Shown: positions 48,213 to 57,682, counted from the stretch's first letter. The stretch is DNA of 64,000 nt from Pseudomonas sp. URIL14HWK12:I12 (GCF_003097135.1 NZ_QEQL01000001.1:868001-932000); one strand, 5' to 3'. Notes: generated by a model from the letters alone, not told the origin. A program made the numbers and translations.

Positions 48213-48578
48213 ATGCACGACGCATTCCCCGAAGCCGCCCCCTCACATTGCAGCCTACCCCGCCCCGACCGTGAGCCTGCCTCGCTTTGCAATGAACAGA
48301 TCAAAGCGATGTTACGCCATTTCGGGCTGCGCACTAGCCTGATCCGCCTCAAGGTGATCCATACCCTGCTTCAAGCTCACCTGGAGGGCGCACATATTGG
48401 TGTACGCGGGGTGCATGGCCGCCTGCAGGGCGAGCAATTGTCGCTGTCATTTGTGAGCGTGCGGGAGGTGCTCAAGCGGCTGACCCAGGAACGGTTGTTG
48501 ACGCGCCACACCGACAATACCTTCAGCATGACCTGTGAGGTGCAGGATTACCTGGATGCCAAGCGCCTCAACGCTTGA
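48213..48578 (+). CDS. Fur-like winged-helix protein (metal uptake regulator homologue)
   Basis: A 121-residue protein resembling the N-terminal winged helix of Fur/Zur proteins: IKAMLRHFGLRTSLIRLKVIHTLLQAHLEGAHIGVRGVHGRLQ, then SFVSVREVLKRLTQERLLTRHTDNTFSM. The C-terminal dimerisation domain and the His/Cys metal sites of true Fur proteins are missing, so metal sensing is doubtful. AAGGAG precedes ATG 48213. Its 3' end overlaps the opposing small membrane gene by 11 bases. Confidence 0.7.
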   Translation: MHDAFPEAAPSHCSLPRPDREPASLCNEQIKAMLRHFGLRTSLIRLKVIHTLLQAHLEGAHIGVRGVHGRLQGEQLSLSFVSVREVLKRLTQERLLTRHTDNTFSMTCEVQDYLDAKRLNA

Positions 48579-48756
48579 CACGCCGGCGCAGGACGGCGTT
48601 GGCGGCAACAGTCAGCAACGCAATGCCGATCGCCATGTACCTGAACACTTGCTCGCTGATCTGGTTGTGCGCCTGCAACCAGCCCAGGCCCATCATGGTC
48701 AGCAGAACCACCAGTGCGATCAGCAGGGAATAGATCAAGCGTTGTTTTTGAGTCAT
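48568..48756 (-). CDS. Small two-helix membrane protein
   Basis: A 62-residue protein with two predicted membrane helices: LIYSLLIALVVLLTMMGLGWL near 7-27 and YMAIGIALLTVAANAVL near 40-56. It ends in the basic tail RRRVKR, so both ends are probably cytoplasmic. The function is unknown. AAGG lies upstream of the ATG at a somewhat long distance. Confidence 0.7.
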   Translation of the reverse strand: MTQKQRLIYSLLIALVVLLTMMGLGWLQAHNQISEQVFRYMAIGIALLTVAANAVLRRRVKR

Positions 48757-48911
48757 GGTTGAACGAAGCCTTGCGATGTGTCGGGTTTGTATCGCGCTGC
48801 CTACCAGGCCGTTACCTGATGACTGGGACAGCTCGATGGGAATCGGGTCAGATGGTACAGCGTTCTCTCACAATTGGGGGCTCGCGTTCACTTGATGAGG
48901 GCCTATGTATC

Positions 48912-49052
48912 ATGTTGCGTCAAACCTCTTGGTTGATTCCTGTGTTGATGGTTTCGCTGTTGAGCGGCTGCTGGATGTTCATGCCACCCCCTGATGGCGG
49001 AAGGCATGGCGGCCCTGGCGGCGGGCATCCGTTCAGCGGTGCTGCGCGATGA
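48912..49052 (+). CDS. Tiny Gly-rich lipoprotein
   Basis: A 46-residue predicted lipoprotein. The signal peptide MLRQTSWLIPVLMVSLLSGCWMF has lipobox LLSGC, and the mature peptide is Pro/Gly/His-rich (PPPDGGRHGGPGGGHPF). GAGGG stands about 10 bases before the ATG. The His/Gly stretch might bind metal, but that is only compositional. The longer frame on the opposite strand here is Cys/Arg/Ser-rich and looks like a shadow. Confidence 0.65.
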   Translation: MLRQTSWLIPVLMVSLLSGCWMFMPPPDGGRHGGPGGGHPFSGAAR

Positions 49053-49127
49053 CCGGATAGCTTTCCGACTGTAGCGAGCATGGATGGGCTGGGATGATCG
49101 CTGCCCTTGAAGCTTGGAGCCTCTATC

Positions 49128-49586
49128 ATGCTCGCCCACACCTTGCTATTTGCGCTGGCAGTTTCGACCAGCGCCACCGCTTTTTCCTCCAACCCGCAGA
49201 ACACTCTTGATGCCGATATAACCACGTTGGCTCGCCAGACAGCCGACAATGCCAGCAGCTTTGAGTGGCAGCAGCTCTGGCAGCAGGCACGCAGCAGTGG
49301 CCGTTTCAGGGCATCAGGTGCACAGCCGCGCTTCACTGCGCCGCAGCGCCAGCTCCCTGCCCTGGCACGACAAGTACTGGCCGAGCCAGACCGGATCGTG
49401 CGCAGACATCCCGCAGGGGCCACTCTGCGACGTGACTTTTCACCGCTAGTGGTTGGCCTGGTAGGCGACCAATCAGCCACCGGGCTTTGCCTGACCCTGA
49501 GCTGGCGCCAGCCCGCGGCCGCCTCACTCTCACAAGGCCCCGAGCCCTTGCAGCAAGCCACTCTGTCGGGCATCGAGCCATGCTGA
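49128..49586 (+). CDS. Secreted protein of unknown function
   Basis: A 152-residue protein with signal peptide MLAHTLLFALAVSTSATAFS. The mature part is Gln/Arg/Ala-rich (EWQQLWQQARSSGRFRASGAQPRFTAPQRQLPALARQVL) and lacks a recognised domain. GGAG lies 10 bases before ATG 49128. It sits behind the tiny lipoprotein and before the Mor-like regulator. Confidence 0.6.
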   Translation: MLAHTLLFALAVSTSATAFSSNPQNTLDADITTLARQTADNASSFEWQQLWQQARSSGRFRASGAQPRFTAPQRQLPALARQVLAEPDRIVRRHPAGATLRRDFSPLVVGLVGDQSATGLCLTLSWRQPAAASLSQGPEPLQQATLSGIEPC

Positions 49587-49713
49587 GGGCTGGATTTTTC
49601 ATACACAACGGACTCCATTTTCCGCAGTGGAGCGCGCCGTTTGCGCCCTGAGCAGTCGCACCGCGAGCTTCCACAATTTGAGCCTGACTTCAGCCCGGAA
49701 CAAGGAATCTCTC

Positions 49714-50085
49714 ATGGACGTGAGCCAACTGGAACGGATCGATGTAACCCAACTGCCGCACTCTCTTCAGTTGCTGATCGACTGCGTAGGCGTTGAGCAG
49801 GCCTATCGGTTGACCTGCCTGTTCGGGGGGTGCCCGAAGTACATCCCCAAGCACCCAAGCCGCACGCAACTGGCCAAGCTCATCCCGGCCGAAACCCTCA
49901 AGGCCCTGATAAAGCGCTTTGCCGGTGCTGCGCTTGAGATTCCCAAACCGGACCACTTCTTTCGGCAACTGCGTAACCAGCAGATTCTTGCTGAAAGCGA
50001 CGAGGGCCTATCTCGCACCGTGCTGGCGCACAAGTACGGCCTGAGCCTTCGCCAGATCGGAAACATTCGCCGGCTCGATGCGTGA
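49714..50085 (+). CDS. Mor-family transcription activator homologue
   Basis: A 123-residue protein of the Mor/C (phage Mu middle-operon regulator) type. The N-terminal dimerisation region includes LPHSLQLLIDCVGVEQAYRLTCLFGGCPKYIP. The C-terminal helix-turn-helix is SDEGLSRTVLAHKYGLSLRQIGNIRRLDA near residues 92-120. AAGGAA precedes the ATG. No Mu-like genes surround it; instead two DUF2589 genes follow in the same direction, which suggests it is a domesticated regulator of that pair. Confidence 0.85.
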   Translation: MDVSQLERIDVTQLPHSLQLLIDCVGVEQAYRLTCLFGGCPKYIPKHPSRTQLAKLIPAETLKALIKRFAGAALEIPKPDHFFRQLRNQQILAESDEGLSRTVLAHKYGLSLRQIGNIRRLDA

Positions 50086-50146
50086 ACCGCCCTAAACACT
50101 GCCAGCCTTGGCACTTCAACCTCCTAAGGAAAAGGAAATTCCACCC

Positions 50147-50788
50147 ATGATCGATAACTCCCTGATCGGCTCGGTGCTCAACTCACTGCCAATGGACCGC
50201 ATTTTCAGCACGCCGCTGCATGCGATGATCCAGGCGCAAACCTCTGCCAGCAAGGCCTACGCCGACTTCCTGATGGGGGTCTGCATCCAGGATGGCAAGG
50301 CCGTTTCCATCGAATTCGAATACGACGAGGCCATTGTCGATGCCAACGGCGACTACCAGGGCATTGCAACTCGCAAGATGCGTATTCCGCTGCTGGCGGC
50401 CGTTTCCCACCCTAACATCGCCATCGAAGAAGGTACGATCGACTTCGAACTGACCATCGAACAATTTGCCGAAGACAAGTCCTCGACTCAAGGCGAAGGC
50501 TCTCTGGAAGCTTCGCTCGGATGGGGCCCGTTCAAGGTCAATGTCAAGGGCAGCGTCTCTCATGCCAAAGAGCAAGTTCGCCGTACTGACACCCGCGCAC
50601 GCTACAAGGTCACGACCCAGGTCCGCCGCCAAGAGCCGCCAGAGGCGATCATGCGCGTGATCGACGCCTTGACCAACGCAGCGATCAAACCCATCAACAC
50701 TGACCGCGACAAACAACTGACCAGCACCGACAAGCTGCCTACCGCCGGCGTACTTGGCGCCACTGCGGCGGTACCGACCAACCCTTGA
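50147..50788 (+). CDS. DUF2589 family protein (first of a paralogous pair)
   Basis: A 213-residue cytosolic protein. An N-terminal helix (LHAMIQAQTSASKAYADFL) is followed by a beta-rich body: MRIPLLAAVSHPNIAIEEGTIDFELTIEQ, SLGWGPFKVNVKGSVSHAKEQVRRTD and RARYKVTTQVRRQEPPEAIMRVIDAL. These are the hallmarks of DUF2589, whose function is unknown. AAGGAAA precedes ATG 50147. A GC hairpin (50805-50835) follows its stop. It is related to the next protein: both have a helix, then a beta sandwich ending in EPPE..(M/Q)R(V/I)I. Confidence 0.82.
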   Translation: MIDNSLIGSVLNSLPMDRIFSTPLHAMIQAQTSASKAYADFLMGVCIQDGKAVSIEFEYDEAIVDANGDYQGIATRKMRIPLLAAVSHPNIAIEEGTIDFELTIEQFAEDKSSTQGEGSLEASLGWGPFKVNVKGSVSHAKEQVRRTDTRARYKVTTQVRRQEPPEAIMRVIDALTNAAIKPINTDRDKQLTSTDKLPTAGVLGATAAVPTNP

Positions 50789-50804
50789 GCCACTCTGAAA
50801 TCAA

Positions 50805-50835
50805 CCCCCTGCCCCGGCTTCGCCGAGGTGGGGGG
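50805..50835 (+). terminator. GC hairpin between the two DUF2589 genes
   Basis: CCCCC (50805-50809) pairs with GGGGG (50830-50835 region), with an inner stem GGC-TTC-GCC at 50816-50824. There is no U-tract. It may set different expression levels for the two genes or protect the upstream mRNA. Confidence 0.4.
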
Positions 50836-50852
50836 CTTGTGGAGCTGCTACC

Positions 50853-51371
50853 TTGCCCCTGTTTTCGAAGAAAAAGCCCATGATGGCGGCAGACCTGCGC
50901 GCCATTACCCGAGGCCTGCATGAGGCAGCGACCTCCGCCAATCAAATGATCGCCCAGCAGTACATTCGCCTTTTCGACCAGTTTTTCGATTGCAACTCCG
51001 AAGCGCTCGGCACCCCCATGAAAGCTCGGATGGTGGAAGTGGAACTCGACCAAGGCCATCATATGAGAGTGCCATTGATCAGCCTGGTGACGCCCAGGGG
51101 GCTGGCGCTCGACACCATGCAGGTCGACCTCTCGGTCAAGATTGCTGCCACCGAACTGGACGACGCCCGCTGCGCTATGGAGACCGGCGAACTGAACAGC
51201 GAGCGATTCTTCGTCACCTTCTCCAGCCACAGCGACACCCTGGAGAAACGCCGCCCCGACGAAGTCCGTATCAGCCTGACTTTCAAGGCCTGCGAGCCGC
51301 CCGAAGGCGTACAACGGATCATCGAGGAGTACACCCGTACGATTGGCCCGACCCCCACAGAAGCCGATTAG
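50853..51371 (+). CDS. DUF2589-like protein (second of a paralogous pair)
   Basis: A 172-residue protein. Helix LHEAATSANQMIAQQYIRLFDQFF is followed by beta segments ARMVEVELDQGHHMRVPLISLVTPRGLALDTMQVDLSVKI and EVRISLTFKACEPPEGVQRIIEEYTRTI, parallel to the first DUF2589 protein. The start is taken as TTG 50853 because GGAG (50841-50844) lies 8 bases upstream; ATG 50880 is the alternative, without a good site. Its end overlaps the tail of tamB by 4 bases. Confidence 0.72.
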   Translation: MPLFSKKKPMMAADLRAITRGLHEAATSANQMIAQQYIRLFDQFFDCNSEALGTPMKARMVEVELDQGHHMRVPLISLVTPRGLALDTMQVDLSVKIAATELDDARCAMETGELNSERFFVTFSSHSDTLEKRRPDEVRISLTFKACEPPEGVQRIIEEYTRTIGPTPTEAD

Positions 51372-54300
51372 AAATCGCGCTTGTAGAACAGATCCAGCGA
51401 GCTGGCCAACCCACTGGCCACCTCGATATACAAGCGCCGCGTCAGCGCGTAGCGCAAGGCGATGGTACTGGCCGGTTCGAACACGCCGACGCCGTAGCGC
51501 AAAGTCAACTTCTCTGACAGGTTGCCGCTGGCCACCACGTTGGTTTTGTTGCCGCTGCCTTCGGTATCGAGCTGAAAGTCCTGTACCCCGAGGCTGCTGG
51601 CCAACTCTCCCGCCTTACCTGACGTCCCCATCAATCCAAGCCCCAGTGCAGCCTGAGCGAGCATGTTGTTGTCTTCGCCAGAAGTGCTGAGAGGGCGCCC
51701 AAGCAACAGATAGGACAGTGCCTGTTCCTGGCTCATCGCCGGTTCCGAGAACACTTCGCTGACAGGCTGCTCGACACTGCCGGACAAGCGTATCCCGGCA
51801 ATCACATTGTCAGCCTGGCGGATAGCCTCGACATCGAGATAAGGCTGGTCGATAGGCCCGGCGAAGAATACGCGCGCCCGGCGTAAGGCCAGGCGCTGGC
51901 CGTAGGCGCGGTAACGGCCATCGTTGAGCACCAGTTCGCCCCGTGTATCGAGGTTGTCGCCGATGTGCACATGGCCGGCCAGGTTGGCCTGCAGGCCGAA
52001 GCCTTCGAACGTGAGCTTGTCTCGCCCGACTTCAACATTGACGTCCATGGCGATCGCCATGGGGGCTGAGCGCTTGCCTGCCTCCTGCCCGATGATCACC
52101 GTGTCGTCCGATACTTTGACGGTCGAGGGTGGCAGTTGCCGAACTGTGATAGCGCCCCTGGGCACCTGCACCAGACCGCTGACGGCCAGGCGCTGGCCAT
52201 CGAACGTAGCTCGCAGGTCAGGCGAGGCCTCAACGCGGGCATAAGGCTCAATCGTCAGCGGCAAGCGAGTACCGTTCAGGCGCAGATCCATGGCTAACGC
52301 GGGCGCCCAGCCCAGGGTGCCCTCAAGGTGCCCGGAGCCGCTCTCACCACTGCGCCAACTGCCCTGCAAGCGCGCCTGGTCGCCGTTTAGATCCATCGAC
52401 ACCGCCAGTTGATCAAGCGCAAGCGGCAGCTGTGGCCCCGCAACTTTGCCGCCTGCCAGGCGCAGCTGGCCCATCACCTGCGGTGCGGCCAGGGTACCCG
52501 CCAGGCGCCCTTCCCCAGAGACCGTGCCTGCCAATGACTGGGCCTGGGGCAAGAAAGCTTGGGCGACGGCAATGTTCAGGCCCTGGAGCGTGAAGGATCC
52601 CGAAAGCGCCTTGGCTTGCGACAACGGATCGATAGTGACCCGTGCCTGCAGCTCCCCCAGCGGCCCGCCCTCGAAACTGACCTGGCCATCGACCTGCCGG
52701 GGTGCCAGCCGGCTTTGCAGGCGCAACGCCTGATAGGGAAAGCTGCGCCATTGTTGCCCGTCGCGCAGCCGCAGGGTGCCACCGCTGGCATCGACGTCGA
52801 TGTGCCCACTCGGGCCTTTGGCTGGCAGATCCAGTGCAACCGTGGCATTGAGCTCGCCCTCCCAGGCCAGCCCCTGGGGCAGCAACGGGGCCAGGCCCTC
52901 CAGTGCAAAATGCTGCAGCTGGTAACGGATGCGGGGCTCGGGAGCCGGGCGTTGGTTTTCTCCGCACAGGCTGGCCCGGCCCGACCGCCAGCAGTGAGCA
53001 CCCAGGTCAATCTCACCCGAGGCCAGCCGCTGCAGAGGCGCCGGCGCCTCCAACTGCCAGCGCTGGTCCCCGCCGCGTAGCTGGCCGCTCGCCAGGCGGC
53101 CTTTCCAGACGCCCTGGTTCCAACGCCCATCGGCAGAGAGCGCCGCTGACAGTTGCGGGCCATCAAGCTTTACGGTGAGCTGATGCTGTTCGGCAGTGCC
53201 CTGGCCCTGAATTGCCAGCACGCCCAGCGCCGTATCGCCGTCGCGCAGCCCAGTGGCGGTGAGCGAAACGCTGGCGCGCTGGCGGGCATCAAGGGAGGCT
53301 TGAAGATCGAGCCGCTCGGCAGCCTGGCCGCCATAGCCCAACTGCTGGCCTTGCAACTTGAGCTGGCCAACGGGGGCGCTGGCGGTTCCGGCAACAACCA
53401 ACGAACCCTGCGCCTGCCCGCGCAACCCAGGCCATAACTGGCCCAGCCTTGGCAGCGTAAGGTCGAGTTTGCCGGCCAGGCGCTCATTCAGGGCGGCTTG
53501 GCCCTGAATTCGGTTGGCCCCCAGTTGCACATCCAGCAAGGGCACGCTCCACTGCTGGCCTTGCCCTTGGCCCTTGACCGACAGGCGCGCGGGTTGCCCA
53601 CGCAACTGGCCGGCGATGGCCATATCCGCCGAGAGCTTCAGTTCACCATCACGCCATTGCCCCTGGCTCCGCAATGGCCCTGCCAGCCGGCCGGGCAGTT
53701 CCGCTACCCAGTAAGCCGGGTTCAGGCGTGCAAACTCCATTGCCACATCCCACCCAACGCCTTCGGCGAAATCCAGCTTCACGCTGCCGCTGGCTTCGCC
53801 TTGCCCAGCCTTGACCACCAATTGCGGCAGGTACAGCGCCTGCAAATCGCCACTGAACGGGGTAACCACCGTGAACGGGCCCGCCGGCCCCTTGAAAGCG
53901 CCATCCAGGTTGCCCAGGTAATGCCCATCTCGATAGCTCACTTCAGCCTTGAGGCGCTCAACGCTCACTGGCGGCGGCTGAGTCTGGGGATAGAGACGGG
54001 CCCAGGGGAAGGCTCGCCAATCCAGGCTGGCTTGCGCCTGAAGGCCGGTAGACCAATCGACCTCTCCGGTGAGCGCCACGCGCTGTTCGGGGCCTGCCTC
54101 CAGCGAAAGCCCGGCGATACGCGCCCCGCTGGCCTCGGCGGCACCTTCGAGGCGCAGCGTGATCGGCCCTTCGGCGGCCGGCAGGGTGGCCTTGCCATCG
54201 ACCTTGTAGCCCTGCGCGAGGTCCCCCTCTGCCGCCATGTGCAACTGATCGAAGGCCAACGTCGCTGGCAGGTTGCTGCTTGGCTCGAACCGCTCGGCGT

Positions 54301-55042
54301 CTATCGCAAGGCTCGCCGGAACGTGCTCGGCCAGGGGCTGCAACCGGCCGGCCAGCATTGCCTGCAGATAGCCTTCGCTGCGCCCTTGCAACGCAACCTC
54401 CCCCGCCAGCGGCCCCCGAACCTGCAATGACAACCACCAGGGCTTGCCGTCGACGTCGGGCAGTTGCAAGCGAGTGGCGGCAACCAGCGGCCAATCCCCC
54501 TCCGGTTGTAGATGGCCCGCGAGGATGACTTGCAGGGCTTCGCGGCGGGCCTGGAACGTACGCAGCTCGATACCCCCGTTCGTCCAGTTGGCGCTCAGGC
54601 TCAGGTCAGTCGCCTGCACGCTGCCAGCGTAGGCCAGGCTAGCCACGCGTAGGCTTTTGAGGTCAATCGCCAGAGGTAGCTGCAGATCCGGCAGCGGCGA
54701 CGGGGCATCGGCAGGCTTATCACCCTGCGCAGGGAAATCCATCGCGAGGCGGCCCACCTCAAGCGAGTCGATGCACAGCGCCAGCCTTGCCAGGCACCGG
54801 GGCGACCACTGCAATGCCACATCTTGAGCCTCAACCCACTGCGCCCCTGCCTGCCAGCGCAAACGCTGGGCGTGCCACTGCCCAACCAGCGCGCCAGTGG
54901 CGCCATCAACCGCCAGGCCCGGCACCCGGCTCAGTGCCCAACGGCCACCACTGGCCGTGCCCAGCACCGCCCACAAGGCAACCAGCAATACCACCACCAG
55001 CCCCAGTAGCGCCCCCCCCGCCCAGCGCACAGCCCGTTTCAT
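51368..55042 (-). CDS. tamB: Translocation and assembly module inner-membrane protein TamB
   Basis: A 1224-residue AsmA-like/DUF490 protein. An N-terminal membrane anchor (AGGALLGLVVVLLVALWAVLG) is followed by about 1000 residues of repetitive beta-helix that span the periplasm, and a conserved C-terminal domain (SYLLLGRPLS...ALGLGLMGTSG...LSEKLTLRYGVGVFEPASTIALRYALTRRLYIEVASG). It works with TamA in outer-membrane biogenesis, in autotransporter insertion and probably in phospholipid transport. It overlaps tamA by 4 bases (ATGA). Confidence 0.93.
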   Translation of the reverse strand: MKRAVRWAGGALLGLVVVLLVALWAVLGTASGGRWALSRVPGLAVDGATGALVGQWHAQRLRWQAGAQWVEAQDVALQWSPRCLARLALCIDSLEVGRLAMDFPAQGDKPADAPSPLPDLQLPLAIDLKSLRVASLAYAGSVQATDLSLSANWTNGGIELRTFQARREALQVILAGHLQPEGDWPLVAATRLQLPDVDGKPWWLSLQVRGPLAGEVALQGRSEGYLQAMLAGRLQPLAEHVPASLAIDAERFEPSSNLPATLAFDQLHMAAEGDLAQGYKVDGKATLPAAEGPITLRLEGAAEASGARIAGLSLEAGPEQRVALTGEVDWSTGLQAQASLDWRAFPWARLYPQTQPPPVSVERLKAEVSYRDGHYLGNLDGAFKGPAGPFTVVTPFSGDLQALYLPQLVVKAGQGEASGSVKLDFAEGVGWDVAMEFARLNPAYWVAELPGRLAGPLRSQGQWRDGELKLSADMAIAGQLRGQPARLSVKGQGQGQQWSVPLLDVQLGANRIQGQAALNERLAGKLDLTLPRLGQLWPGLRGQAQGSLVVAGTASAPVGQLKLQGQQLGYGGQAAERLDLQASLDARQRASVSLTATGLRDGDTALGVLAIQGQGTAEQHQLTVKLDGPQLSAALSADGRWNQGVWKGRLASGQLRGGDQRWQLEAPAPLQRLASGEIDLGAHCWRSGRASLCGENQRPAPEPRIRYQLQHFALEGLAPLLPQGLAWEGELNATVALDLPAKGPSGHIDVDASGGTLRLRDGQQWRSFPYQALRLQSRLAPRQVDGQVSFEGGPLGELQARVTIDPLSQAKALSGSFTLQGLNIAVAQAFLPQAQSLAGTVSGEGRLAGTLAAPQVMGQLRLAGGKVAGPQLPLALDQLAVSMDLNGDQARLQGSWRSGESGSGHLEGTLGWAPALAMDLRLNGTRLPLTIEPYARVEASPDLRATFDGQRLAVSGLVQVPRGAITVRQLPPSTVKVSDDTVIIGQEAGKRSAPMAIAMDVNVEVGRDKLTFEGFGLQANLAGHVHIGDNLDTRGELVLNDGRYRAYGQRLALRRARVFFAGPIDQPYLDVEAIRQADNVIAGIRLSGSVEQPVSEVFSEPAMSQEQALSYLLLGRPLSTSGEDNNMLAQAALGLGLMGTSGKAGELASSLGVQDFQLDTEGSGNKTNVVASGNLSEKLTLRYGVGVFEPASTIALRYALTRRLYIEVASGLASSLDLFYKRDF

Positions 55043-56766
55043 AGCTCAGGCCCCATGGAGAAATGCAGCCTTATACCGCCATCGTCGTCCAGTGCATGGG
55101 CCAGGTCGACGCGAATCGGCCCGACTGGCGAGACCCAGCGAATGCCCATACCGATGCCCGTCTTCACCGTAGGGCTGGCCAGCGAATTGAACGCATTGCC
55201 TTGGTCCACAAACGTCGCCCAGCGCCACTTCTCGGCGAACTGGTACTGGTACTCGAGGCTGCCGGCAATCAGGAAGCGGCCGCCAACATGATCGCCATCA
55301 CTGTTCTCCGGCGAGAGCGTCTGGTAGTCATAACCCCTTACGCTCTGATCGCCGCCGGCAAAGAACCGCAAGGATGGCGGTATGCCTTTGTAGTCGTCGG
55401 TAAAGTTGCCGCCTACCTCCAACCGGCCGAGAAAACGGTGGTTGCTCCAAAGCGTCTTAAGGCCCTTGAGCTGCACATCGGTGCGTACCAGGTTAGCGTC
55501 GGAGAGCCAACCCTCGCGGGCGCCACGAGCGTCGAACTGCAAACGGTAGCCGTTGTGTGGGTCGACCTTGTTATCGCTTTTGAGGTAGCCATAGCTGATG
55601 CCGGGCATCACCAGGTTCGACAGGCCGCTGTCATCGCCCAGGCGATACTCTTCCCGTTCCCACTTCAGCGAAATCACTCGGGTCCAGCCATTGGGCAGCT
55701 TGCTGTGCCATTCAGGCCCCAGGGTCAGCAGCTTGCTGAGGCTGTCGGTGTTGGCCAGCTCCTCGTACTGGTAGCCGGCGGCGTAGCGCAGCTTGTCAGT
55801 CAGCGGTGGGTCCAGCGGAACGTCGTACCACAGCCCGACGTTCTGCCGCGGTGCAGAGAGTTCCATCTCTGCACCGTAGCTGTGGCCTTCAGGGTTTACC
55901 CAATGCCGCGTCCAGTTGGCTTTGCCGCGGGCCCCCACGTCCGTCGAAAAGCCTACACCCAGCCCGAGGGTCCGTGGCTTGCGGTTGTCGACCTGCACAG
56001 TGACCGGCACCACTTGGCTCGTGGCGGTACCGGGGTCGGCATTGACGCGGACATTGTCGAAATAGCCACTGCTTTGCAGGTCGCGATTGAGCTGAGCGAT
56101 CAGCTCCGAATCGTAAGGCGTGCCCGCCTTGAAAGGCACCATGCGCTGCAACAACTCAGGGGCGATAATGCTGTCGCCAGTGAAAGCTACGGGCCCAAGC
56201 GTGTAGCGCGGGCCGCTGTCGTACACCAGCTCGATGTCGGCAACTCCGCCAACAGGGTCCACCACCAGGCGCTGGGCCGTGAAGTGCCCGGAGAAGTAGC
56301 CGAAGCGGGACGCCTGATTCTGAATCGAACGCTTGGCGTTTTCATAATTGCCGTGATTAAGCGGCTGCCCAGGCGCCAAGCCATTGCCAGAGGGCACCTT
56401 GAAGCCTGGCAGCTGAGCGGCCGGCCCTAACACCTGAATATGCACGGTGCGCAAGCGCACCGGGTCACCGGGCTGCACGTGCAGGGTCAGCCGCGGGCTG
56501 CCCTGGCCGCTGACCTCGCTGGTGATTCGCGCCCGATAAAAGCCGAGCGCCTGAGCCGCCTTGCTCGCCTGCTCTTCGGCCCCCGTGCTGAATTGGACCA
56601 GCGCCTCGGCATCCCGCTCACCGAGGTCGCCGATGTAGTTCTGAATATTAGCCTTGAGGGCGTCGTCTGGCGGCTGCACATCCCCGCGCAACTCACTTTG
56701 CGCCTGTGCCAGCCCCGCCAAGAGGGCCAGCAAGCCGCCTGGGAAAATTCGTCCTGAATACGTCAT
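55039..56766 (-). CDS. tamA: Translocation and assembly module outer-membrane protein TamA
   Basis: A 575-residue Omp85-family protein. The signal peptide ends near GLAQAQSELR. Three POTRA domains (to about residue 260) are followed by a 16-strand barrel containing the lid-loop motif GGDQSVRGYDY near residue 465 and the C-terminal strand GPIRVDLAHALDDDGGIRLHFSMGPEL. It is the first gene of the tamAB pair. It is divergent from xthA across 103 bases that must hold both promoters. Confidence 0.93.
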   Translation of the reverse strand: MTYSGRIFPGGLLALLAGLAQAQSELRGDVQPPDDALKANIQNYIGDLGERDAEALVQFSTGAEEQASKAAQALGFYRARITSEVSGQGSPRLTLHVQPGDPVRLRTVHIQVLGPAAQLPGFKVPSGNGLAPGQPLNHGNYENAKRSIQNQASRFGYFSGHFTAQRLVVDPVGGVADIELVYDSGPRYTLGPVAFTGDSIIAPELLQRMVPFKAGTPYDSELIAQLNRDLQSSGYFDNVRVNADPGTATSQVVPVTVQVDNRKPRTLGLGVGFSTDVGARGKANWTRHWVNPEGHSYGAEMELSAPRQNVGLWYDVPLDPPLTDKLRYAAGYQYEELANTDSLSKLLTLGPEWHSKLPNGWTRVISLKWEREEYRLGDDSGLSNLVMPGISYGYLKSDNKVDPHNGYRLQFDARGAREGWLSDANLVRTDVQLKGLKTLWSNHRFLGRLEVGGNFTDDYKGIPPSLRFFAGGDQSVRGYDYQTLSPENSDGDHVGGRFLIAGSLEYQYQFAEKWRWATFVDQGNAFNSLASPTVKTGIGMGIRWVSPVGPIRVDLAHALDDDGGIRLHFSMGPEL

Positions 56767-56869
56767 GGCCGCGATCCTAACATGCCACCGCTGCGCTTTG
56801 CCGCCCTGCGGGCTGGCCGGGCGGTAACAGCTTGGTTAGGATGGGCGTTTTAACCCGAGGCCGCCTGCC

Positions 56870-57682
56870 ATGAAAATTGTTTCATTTAATATCAACGGCC
56901 TGCGCGCACGCCCTCATCAGTTAGCCGCCCTGATCGAAGCTCATCAGCCCGACGTGATCGGCCTGCAAGAAACGAAGGTCTCCGATGAGCAGTTCCCCTT
57001 GGCTGAAACCCAAGCCCTGGGATACCACGTTCACTTTCATGGGCAGAAAGGCCACTATGGCGTCGCCCTGCTCTCGCGCAAACCGCCACTGATGGTGCAC
57101 AAGGGGTTCGCAAGCGATGACGAAGAGGCCCAGCGCCGCTTCATCTATGCCACGTTCGAAGACGAGCACGGCAAGCCGATCACGGTCATGAACGGCTACT
57201 TTCCGCAGGGCGAAAGCCGCGATCACCCCACCAAGTTCCCAGCCAAGCAGCGCTTCTATCAGGACCTGCAAACCCTGCTCGAAAGCCAATACCACCCCGA
57301 ACAGCCGCTCGTAGTGATGGGCGATGTGAATATCTCACCCGAAGACTGCGACATCGGCATTGGCGCCGACAACGCCAAGCGATGGCTGAAAACCGGCAAA
57401 TGCAGCTTCCTGCCCGAAGAGCGCGAGTGGATGGCACGCCTGAAAGGCTGGGGCCTGGTAGACACTTTCCGCCACCTGCACCCCCAGGTGAGCGACCGAT
57501 TCAGCTGGTTCGACTACCGTAGCCGCGGTTTCGAAGACGCGCCCAAACGCGGCCTGCGCATTGACCTGATCATGGCCTCCACCGGGCTGTTGCCACGGGT
57601 GAAGGCCGCGGGGGTGGACTACGAACTTCGGGGGATGGAAAAGCCGTCGGACCATGCGCCGATTTGGGTGGAGCTAGGTTGA
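56870..57682 (+). CDS. xthA: Exodeoxyribonuclease III
   Basis: A 270-residue AP endonuclease/3' exonuclease of base-excision repair. Motifs: [15 protein letters not shown], the metal-binding Glu in [13 protein letters not shown] near residue 34, [13 protein letters not shown] near 151-153, LRIDLIMAS and the catalytic [10 protein letters not shown] near 259. Length equals E. coli XthA (268). Its 3' end overlaps the opposing hypothetical gene by 9 bases. Confidence 0.95.
   Translation: MKIVSFNINGLRARPHQLAALIEAHQPDVIGLQETKVSDEQFPLAETQALGYHVHFHGQKGHYGVALLSRKPPLMVHKGFASDDEEAQRRFIYATFEDEHGKPITVMNGYFPQGESRDHPTKFPAKQRFYQDLQTLLESQYHPEQPLVVMGDVNISPEDCDIGIGADNAKRWLKTGKCSFLPEEREWMARLKGWGLVDTFRHLHPQVSDRFSWFDYRSRGFEDAPKRGLRIDLIMASTGLLPRVKAAGVDYELRGMEKPSDHAPIWVELG

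Noticed and set aside
48920..49618. A 232-codon leftward frame across the tiny lipoprotein and secreted protein genes
   Set aside because: The composition is Cys/Arg/Ser-rich and lacks motifs; the rightward genes have signal peptides and ribosome binding sites.
49714..50085. Reading the Mor-like gene as part of a Mu-like phage
   Set aside because: No transposase, Mu-type structural genes or end repeats are found nearby.
55063..56430. A 455-codon frame antisense to tamA
   Set aside because: No domain, and low-complexity composition; tamA is complete on the other strand.
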